In this document: positions 58,687-64,000 of the stretch, piece after piece | How the letters are laid out: the number at the start of each line of letters is the position of its first letter | Numbering within the stretch: position 1 is the first letter of the stretch | Assembly: GCA_902168105.1 (NCBI GenBank) | Contig: CABHOY010000060.1 | Location: forward strand, 124,001-188,000 | Reading direction: 5' to 3' | Source: an uncultured Flavihumibacter sp. | GTDB taxonomy: Bacteria > Bacteroidota > Bacteroidia > Chitinophagales > Chitinophagaceae | DNA length: 64,000 bases | Notes under the pieces: generated by a model | What the model was told of the DNA's origin: nothing | Database searches by the model: none | The model's input: only the letters and a program-made list of their open reading frames with translations | Translations under genes and position numbers: made by a program

Positions 58687-59754
58687 TTAGTGTTTAGCCT
58701 CATTAACTGCTACCACTTTTTCCTGGTGTGCAGTATCTGCTGCCGGAGTTTCTGCTGTTGGAGTAGCAGGTGCCGCAGCCGGAGCCGGGTGAGCTACTGC
58801 ATACTGAGCCACTTGTTTAGCTGCCCATGCATCATATTCCGCCTGTGTCTCTACCACGATATTTGCTTTCATGGAATAGTGACCAGCGCCACACATCTGA
58901 TCGCAGGAGATCTCATAAACGAAATCAGGATTACCTGTCTTTTCCCTCATCTTAGCAGTGGTAACATCCGGAGTGAACCACAGGGTAGTAGGAATACCAG
59001 GAACGGCATCCATCTTCATACGGAAGTGAGACAGACCAACGTCATGGATCACATCACGGGAGCCGATGATCAATTTTACAGGTTTGTTAACTACCAGGTG
59101 CATTTCTGTAGCCATGTAGTCATCCTTATTCAGCTGATCTTCCCAATCCTGACCCACAGGATTGTTAGCGTCGTTGATATTTTTAAAGAACTTACGGCCT
59201 AGCTGACCATCTTTACCCGGGTAACGGATCAGCCAGTTAAACTGCTTACCGGTGATTTCAACTACCATCGCATCTTTCGGTGCGTCCGAAGTGATACGGA
59301 ACCAGTGTCTTAAACCGAAGGCTACCAGGATAGTGAGCGCGATGGCCGGAATAACCGTCCATATCAGCTCCAGCTTATTGTTATGAGGGAAGTAAAAGGC
59401 CTGACGTCCTTCTTTCTCCTGATATTTGAATGCGAACCAAAACAGTAAGATCTGAGTGATCACAAATACGATACCTGTGATGATCAGGGTTGTCATGATC
59501 ATCTGATCAATTCCTCTACCCTGTTCAGAGGCCGCCTCCATAATGATCTTACTCTTCAGGATGTCGTTACAGTAATACACACCCACCAGGCCCAGTATAA
59601 GGAAGATGATCAACAAGAAACCATTCACACGGTTAGTTTGCTGACGTGCTTTCTTTTCACCCTTCAATATAGACACATACTCGCTGGCCTTCGCAATCTG
59701 GAAGATGACTACGAATATGAGCACAACAACTAAGACTGCTAAATATCCTGACAT
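58687..59754 (-). CDS. ctaC: Cytochrome c oxidase subunit II
   Basis: Carries the CuA centre and accepts electrons, then passes them to subunit I. 355 aa: an N-terminal membrane helix, then two further helices (about 45-65 and 93-115), and the cupredoxin domain. DVGLSHFRMKMDAVPGIPTTLWF and SCDQMCGAGHYSMK supply the CuA ligands; the usual Glu between the two Cys is Gln here (CxQxC), which is acceptable since that ligand is a main-chain carbonyl. No fused cytochrome c domain. The C-terminus is Ala/Pro-rich. First oxidase gene after actF. Confidence 0.95.
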   Translation of the reverse strand: MSGYLAVLVVVLIFVVIFQIAKASEYVSILKGEKKARQQTNRVNGFLLIIFLILGLVGVYYCNDILKSKIIMEAASEQGRGIDQMIMTTLIITGIVFVITQILLFWFAFKYQEKEGRQAFYFPHNNKLELIWTVIPAIALTILVAFGLRHWFRITSDAPKDAMVVEITGKQFNWLIRYPGKDGQLGRKFFKNINDANNPVGQDWEDQLNKDDYMATEMHLVVNKPVKLIIGSRDVIHDVGLSHFRMKMDAVPGIPTTLWFTPDVTTAKMREKTGNPDFVYEISCDQMCGAGHYSMKANIVVETQAEYDAWAAKQVAQYAVAHPAPAAAPATPTAETPAADTAHQEKVVAVNEAKH

Positions 59755-59846
59755 TGCTATTTGAAATAATTAAGTTATCTAATGCTTTTCGTTATTACCT
59801 ATCACTGCTGGCTGTTACACCAGTGTCTCCATTACATGCTCGATGA

Positions 59847-61055
59847 TCAGGTATGGTGTACAATACTTTCTTTGAGATAAGGATGATTTTTTGGAACCAG
59901 CGGAGCCTTTGCCAGGTTGTTGATTACCAGGAATATGATCACACCTACGAAACCAAGACCGAGACCTGCTTCGTACCAAGGGAACACCAGGTGTCCGTAA
60001 GTACCAGGACCTACCATCTGCCAGAAATCCAGCCAGTGACCAAAGATGATCAGGATAGAGATGAACACCATGGAAGAGTAGTTACGTTTGGTATCGCGTT
60101 TCATCAGATACAGTAACGGAGCGATGAAGTTGATCAGCAGATTCAGGAAGAAGATAGGTCTCCACTCTCCCCAAACACGTGGTTGGAAGTAGGCTGTTTC
60201 TTCAGGCATGTTAGCATACCAGATCAGCATGTACTGGGAGAACCACAGGTATGTCCAGAAAATACTGAAGGCGAAGGCTAATTTACCCATGTCATGCAGG
60301 TGCTCTTCATTTACCATTGGCAGGTAACCATTACGTTTCAGGTGAACCAGGAACAGAATGATCAGAGATATACCAGATACCCAGGTGCTTGCGAAAGTAT
60401 ACCAGCTATACATGGTTGAATACCAGTGAGAATCGATACTCATCAGCCACAACCATGGAGTGGTAGAACCAACACTCAATGTATAGATTACGATAAAACC
60501 ACCGCACCATACTGTATTTCTCCAGATGATACGACGACCTGTTGCTGCGCTCAAGTCCCATCCATCTTCTTCGATGGACATGTTACGCAGCTTTATTGTA
60601 AAGAGTACCCAAAGGCCAATTGTTACCAATGTGAAACCTGTGAACATTCCTTTATTTAAAAAGGCTGATTTCCAGCTTAATACTTTGTCCTCATGAACAT
60701 GATGTGCATTTAGCCAGTGGTAGATATGATCGTTTCCACCGAACACGATGATCATGAGTATGAGGAACAGGATGCCACCTAATACAGGCACTGCCATTGA
60801 AATCGCTTCCGGTACACGACGGAAACCGATCTGCCATCCGCCATGCGCCAGGGTAGTTGCACCAATAAAGAAGGTACTGGCTAAAGCTATCAGCAAAAAG
60901 AATGAACTATTCTGGAGAAGCCCGGCCCAGAGACGTGCGGAGCCATGCTCACCATGAAATGCAAAAATTCCGATCAACAAAGTCAGCAAGCCAATGCCCA
61001 TTAACACGAAGCTGGTCTTTTTTAATCTTGCCGGTACTACAAATTGGTCCTTCAT
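59847..61055 (-). CDS. actF: Alternative complex III membrane subunit ActF
   Basis: 402 aa membrane protein of about ten helices, the quinol:cytochrome c oxidoreductase subunit that is a short relative of ActC (NrfD-like family). Features: LMGIGLLTLLIGIFAFHGEHG, FVPLIALASTFFIGATT, WLMSIDSHWYSTMYSWY and FLNLLINFIAPLLYLMKRDTKR. It follows actE by 39 bp and precedes ctaC by 92 bp, in the order typical for Bacteroidota ACIII-oxidase supercomplexes. Confidence 0.93.
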   Translation of the reverse strand: MKDQFVVPARLKKTSFVLMGIGLLTLLIGIFAFHGEHGSARLWAGLLQNSSFFLLIALASTFFIGATTLAHGGWQIGFRRVPEAISMAVPVLGGILFLILMIIVFGGNDHIYHWLNAHHVHEDKVLSWKSAFLNKGMFTGFTLVTIGLWVLFTIKLRNMSIEEDGWDLSAATGRRIIWRNTVWCGGFIVIYTLSVGSTTPWLWLMSIDSHWYSTMYSWYTFASTWVSGISLIILFLVHLKRNGYLPMVNEEHLHDMGKLAFAFSIFWTYLWFSQYMLIWYANMPEETAYFQPRVWGEWRPIFFLNLLINFIAPLLYLMKRDTKRNYSSMVFISILIIFGHWLDFWQMVGPGTYGHLVFPWYEAGLGLGFVGVIIFLVINNLAKAPLVPKNHPYLKESIVHHT

Positions 61056-61094
61056 TACTGTATATTAAAATACTTGATTGAATGCTAGTTTATC

Positions 61095-61742
61095 TTAATG
61101 TTTCGCTGTTGAATCCTGTGCCGCTGGCGCTGTTGCTGCTGTTGCAGCAGGAGCCGCCTTGGTTGAATCACTAGCCAGGACGGAGGATGCATTAGCGCCA
61201 CCGTTCTGTATGCTACGCACATACGCAGCTATTTTCCAACGCTGCTCTCTATCCAACTGGCTGGCGTAACTACCCATAGCATTGAAACCATAGGTCATTA
61301 CGTGGAACAGACGTCCTTCTGTATAGCTGGCCTTAGCACCGCTCGCCAGGTTAGCAGGAGCAGCAACGTAAGGACCTTTACCGTCATTGTACAGAGGGCC
61401 GTTACCGTCCGCCTTAGTACCATGACAGATACCACAATAAATATTAAATAAACGTTTTCCTTCCTCCAGATCCGCTTTAGTGAGAATCAGTGGATTTTTT
61501 ACTGCATTAGCCAGTGCGGTATCTGCCGCTTTCAGATGGTAAGGCAGCAGCTCTCCTCTTTTAACTGTTCCTTCTACTGGCTTCATTGTAGAAAGACGCT
61601 CACTATAGAACTCGTAGGCACGGGATTCAAACATGTCCGGCATGTAATGAGAGCCGGGTTTCCTGTTGTTCTTTCCGCATGCCGATAACAAAGCTCCACT
61701 TACCAAAGCAGCCGCGATCAATATGTTGGAAGTCCTTTTCAT
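61095..61742 (-). CDS. actE: Alternative complex III cytochrome c subunit ActE
   Basis: Lipoprotein monoheme cytochrome c, 215 aa from the ATG at 61742. The signal ends LLSACGKN (lipobox Cys22) and the heme motif is CGICH (Cys103, Cys106, His107). A likely axial Met is in GFNAMGSYASQL. The C-terminus is Ala/Thr/Pro-rich and probably flexible. It carries electrons from quinol oxidation towards the oxidase. The frame opens six codons upstream at 61760. Confidence 0.92.
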   Translation of the reverse strand: MKRTSNILIAAALVSGALLSACGKNNRKPGSHYMPDMFESRAYEFYSERLSTMKPVEGTVKRGELLPYHLKAADTALANAVKNPLILTKADLEEGKRLFNIYCGICHGTKADGNGPLYNDGKGPYVAAPANLASGAKASYTEGRLFHVMTYGFNAMGSYASQLDREQRWKIAAYVRSIQNGGANASSVLASDSTKAAPAATAATAPAAQDSTAKH

Positions 61743-61822
61743 CTGTATATTATAATTCAAGCTTATGTTCTGTGTGCTCCTTCCGGGAAGATCTCTTCTC
61801 CGGAAAGTTTTAAATTCTGAGT

Positions 61823-62419
61823 TTATGCATTTACAGCTTCTACCCGCTTAGTCTCAAACACGCGGTCGTCTTTGGCAAAACTGCCATACCACCAACCTGT
61901 TTCAGCACGCTGCTCGTTGATCTGCTGTCCGCCAATACTTGCGAGGAAGCTTTTCAGCTCTTCAGCATTGGTCTTTGGAGTAACTTCTATCGCCATTACA
62001 AACAGATCGTCTGTCTGACGGGGATGGAAGATATGCTTCTTTACAAAAGGAGCCAGCTGACACAGGTAGCAGAATGTAAGCACCATACCAACTGCAGAGA
62101 ACAATACCGTTAACTCGAAAGTGATAGGAATGAACGCTGGCAGCGGAAAGTGTGGCTTACCACCTATATTCATTGGCCAGTCAGAGTTAAATACCCAACT
62201 CATGCAGGATAATGCCGTAGTAGTACCGGTGATACCGTATATGAAGCCGGCAGTATGCAGGCTGGTTTCCCGCAGACCTAATGCGTGGTCAAGACCATGC
62301 ACCGGAAAAGGAGTGTACACATCGTGAATCTTGTAACCCGCAGTTCTTACTTTTTTCACTGCCGGAAACAACACCGCCTCATCACTAAAACTTGCTACAA
62401 CAAAATTTTTAACCGCCAT
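61823..62419 (-). CDS. actD: Alternative complex III subunit ActD (DUF3341)
   Basis: 198 aa DUF3341 protein with two central membrane helices (about 57-80 and 95-115) flanked by soluble domains. The opening VKNFVVASFSDEAVLFPAVKKVRTAGYKIHDVYTPFPVHGLD is the family start, followed by PITFELTVLFSAVGMVLTFC in the second helix. It is an accessory subunit linking the membrane and periplasmic parts. Between actC (73 bp) and actE. Confidence 0.94.
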   Translation of the reverse strand: MAVKNFVVASFSDEAVLFPAVKKVRTAGYKIHDVYTPFPVHGLDHALGLRETSLHTAGFIYGITGTTTALSCMSWVFNSDWPMNIGGKPHFPLPAFIPITFELTVLFSAVGMVLTFCYLCQLAPFVKKHIFHPRQTDDLFVMAIEVTPKTNAEELKSFLASIGGQQINEQRAETGWWYGSFAKDDRVFETKRVEAVNA

Positions 62420-62492
62420 ATGTTTAAAAAATTCTTAGTCTAAAAAACAAAATCCAGATCTCTTTACATGCCCGGTGCGTACCGGTGTAAGA

Positions 62493-63974
62493 TTAATTAT
62501 GTGCATGCGCTACAGCACCGTGTGTATCATGATGATGATCATCATGGTGGTGTAAACCTGCTTCAAATTGTTCAGCAGGCTGCTGCTCATATTTCTCCAT
62601 GTCCTTCTTGAAGCTTTCGCCTGAAGTTTTCAATACAGCCTTGATTTCCGCTACTGCGATAACAGGGAAGTATTTGGCGAACAGGAAGAAACAGGTAAAG
62701 AACAATCCGAAAGTACCCATGTAGAAACCAACTTCCGGCCAGGATGGACGATAGTAAGCCCAGCTGGATGGGAGGTAGTCACGATACAGGGAAGTACAGA
62801 TGATCACGAAACGCTCGAACCACATACCGATGTTCACAATGATAGACATCACGAATGTTACAGCTACGTTCCTTCTCATTTTTCTGAACCAGAACACCTG
62901 TGGAGTGATTACGTTACAGGTCATCATGATCCAGTAAGACCAACCCAGCGGACCAGCTGCACGGTATTTATAGAATGTAGCAAATTCATAAGGAACTGCT
63001 GCATACCATGCCATGAACAACTCAGTCAGATAAGCACAACCTACAACGGAACCTGTCAGTACAATTACCTTGTTCATAGCCTCCATGTGGCCCAGAGTAA
63101 TGTATTCTTCCAGCTTTAATATTTTACGTACGATGATCAGCAGTGTCTGTACCATTGCGAATCCGGAGAAGATCGCACCCGCCACGAAGTAAGGAGGGAA
63201 GATGGTAGTATGCCAACCAGGAATTACAGAGGTAGCGAAGTCAAAAGATACGATGGTGTGTACGGAGAGTACCAGTGGTGTAGATAAACCCGCCAGTACC
63301 AGCGACAGTGATTCATGACGTTGCCAGTGTTTGGTAGAACCAGTCCAGCCGAAAGAAGCGATACCATATAATAACTTACGCAGTTTGGTTTTAGCCCTGT
63401 CACGTACTGTCGCGAAGTCAGGGATCAGACCGGAGTACCAGAACAGGAGAGATACTGTGAAGTAAGTAGAGATCGCGAACACGTCCCACAACAATGGGGA
63501 GTTGAAGTTCACCCACAGTGGTCCACGGGTGTTAGGATAAGGCAATACGAAGAAGGCCATCCATACACGACCCATGTGGAAAATCGGGAACTGACCGGCG
63601 CACATTACCGCAAAGATGGTCATGGCTTCAGCCGCACGGTTCACACCTGTACGCCAACCCTGGCGGAACAGCATGAGGATGGCGGAGATCAGCGTACCGG
63701 CGTGACCGATACCTACCCACCATACGAAGTTAGTGATGTCCCAACCCCAACCGATGGTTTTATTCAGGTTCCACACACCTGTACCATAATAAACTTCCCA
63801 GGTTACGGAGAAGATACCGAATGCAAGTAATATCAAGGATATTGAAAAGCCCACATACCACAACATACCAGGCTTGGCTTCAATCGGGCTGATGATATCT
63901 TCTGTTACCTGGTGGTAATCTTTCACCCCATCAACTAATGGTTCTCTTAGTGTGGATTCGTACTTTAAATGCAT
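62493..63974 (-). CDS. actC: Alternative complex III membrane subunit ActC (NrfD family)
   Basis: 493 aa membrane subunit of the NrfD/PsrC-like family with about ten helices, expected to hold the quinol site. Features: WYVGFSISLILLAFGIFSVTWEVYYGTGVW, WVGIGHAGTLISAILMLFRQGWRT, QFPIFHMGRVWMAFFVLPYPNTRGPLW and NIGMWFERFVIICTSLYRDYLPSSW. The C-terminus is His-rich (HHHDDHHHDTHGAVAHAHN). It is the first complete gene of the respiratory operon in the window; actB and actA should lie upstream beyond 64000. Confidence 0.95.
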   Translation of the reverse strand: MHLKYESTLREPLVDGVKDYHQVTEDIISPIEAKPGMLWYVGFSISLILLAFGIFSVTWEVYYGTGVWNLNKTIGWGWDITNFVWWVGIGHAGTLISAILMLFRQGWRTGVNRAAEAMTIFAVMCAGQFPIFHMGRVWMAFFVLPYPNTRGPLWVNFNSPLLWDVFAISTYFTVSLLFWYSGLIPDFATVRDRAKTKLRKLLYGIASFGWTGSTKHWQRHESLSLVLAGLSTPLVLSVHTIVSFDFATSVIPGWHTTIFPPYFVAGAIFSGFAMVQTLLIIVRKILKLEEYITLGHMEAMNKVIVLTGSVVGCAYLTELFMAWYAAVPYEFATFYKYRAAGPLGWSYWIMMTCNVITPQVFWFRKMRRNVAVTFVMSIIVNIGMWFERFVIICTSLYRDYLPSSWAYYRPSWPEVGFYMGTFGLFFTCFFLFAKYFPVIAVAEIKAVLKTSGESFKKDMEKYEQQPAEQFEAGLHHHDDHHHDTHGAVAHAHN

Positions 63975-64000
63975 AATTCTTTAAGCTTTTACCCCTAACC

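Noticed and set aside
1..64000. CRISPR arrays, rRNA, tRNA and prophage genes
   Set aside because: No regularly spaced repeats, no rRNA-like sequence and no phage structural or integrase genes were seen in either strand.

Overview
The window looks like a chromosomal segment of a Bacteroidota bacterium, most likely Chitinophagaceae (Chitinophaga-like). The signs are a complete gldK-gldL-gldM-gldN gliding/type IX secretion set, alternative complex III joined to an aa3-type oxidase operon, several Bacteroidota-restricted families (DUF4271, DUF4783, DUF6263, PepSY-like) and many promoters of the Bacteroidota form TAnnTTTG. No rRNA, tRNA, CRISPR array, prophage or intact transposon was found. The genus is an inference; no search was run.

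Layout. 1-2171: ftsH (5' part only) and rsfS on the minus strand, divergent from birA. 2158-7700: a PMT/ArnT-like glycosyltransferase, an AraC regulator, and a minus-strand group nadC, lipid kinase, SUI1-like factor, preceded by a DUF4783 gene. 7985-12768: gpmI, a lipoprotein, uvrC and a DinB protein. 12871-17797: the gld operon. 18267-24039: a DUF255/thioredoxin-like protein, hemD with its DUF4271 partner, and hemW. 24056-28939: a 46-bp perfect palindrome, galM, a deoxyhypusine-synthase-like enzyme, a PepSY-like protein, an ACP phosphodiesterase and DUF2911. 29510-42301: mostly metabolic and housekeeping genes (trans-sulfuration enzyme, TIGR02757, DUF6263, fatty acid hydroxylase, FAH hydrolase plus flavin reductase, DUF4197, universal stress protein, lysS, DoxX-like, prolyl peptidase). 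42302-43795: a gene-poor stretch of decayed sequence with two diverged inverted coding relics, IS-end-like repeats and two small RNA cassettes. 43796-52273: csaA, lptC, a Lon-N-domain protein, three glycosyltransferases, meaB, a Gdx-type exporter, a ClC channel and DUF2024. 52374-63974: a 13-gene respiratory operon on the minus strand (actC-actD-actE-actF-ctaC-ctaD-ctaB-two subunit III genes-subunit IV-sco-DUF420-small CxxC protein).

How the genes work together. The respiratory operon takes electrons from menaquinol through alternative complex III to an aa3-type oxidase, with heme O synthase and a copper chaperone encoded alongside. hemD and hemW serve heme supply. The gld operon builds the type IX secretion and gliding machine. 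Most other genes are housekeeping.

The least expected structure is a small transcription unit present three times (about 29101-29167, 43272-43352 and 43545-43622, all on the minus strand). Each has a TAnnTTTG-like promoter box, a near-identical body of about 28 nt and a strong terminator hairpin whose stem sequence differs in one copy while the pairing is kept. I read it as a dispersed small RNA family. Other points of interest are the 46-bp perfect palindrome between hemW and galM, a set of genes whose -7 box ends 3-4 nt before the start codon (probable leaderless mRNAs), and an EF-hand-like loop inside the DUF420 membrane protein.
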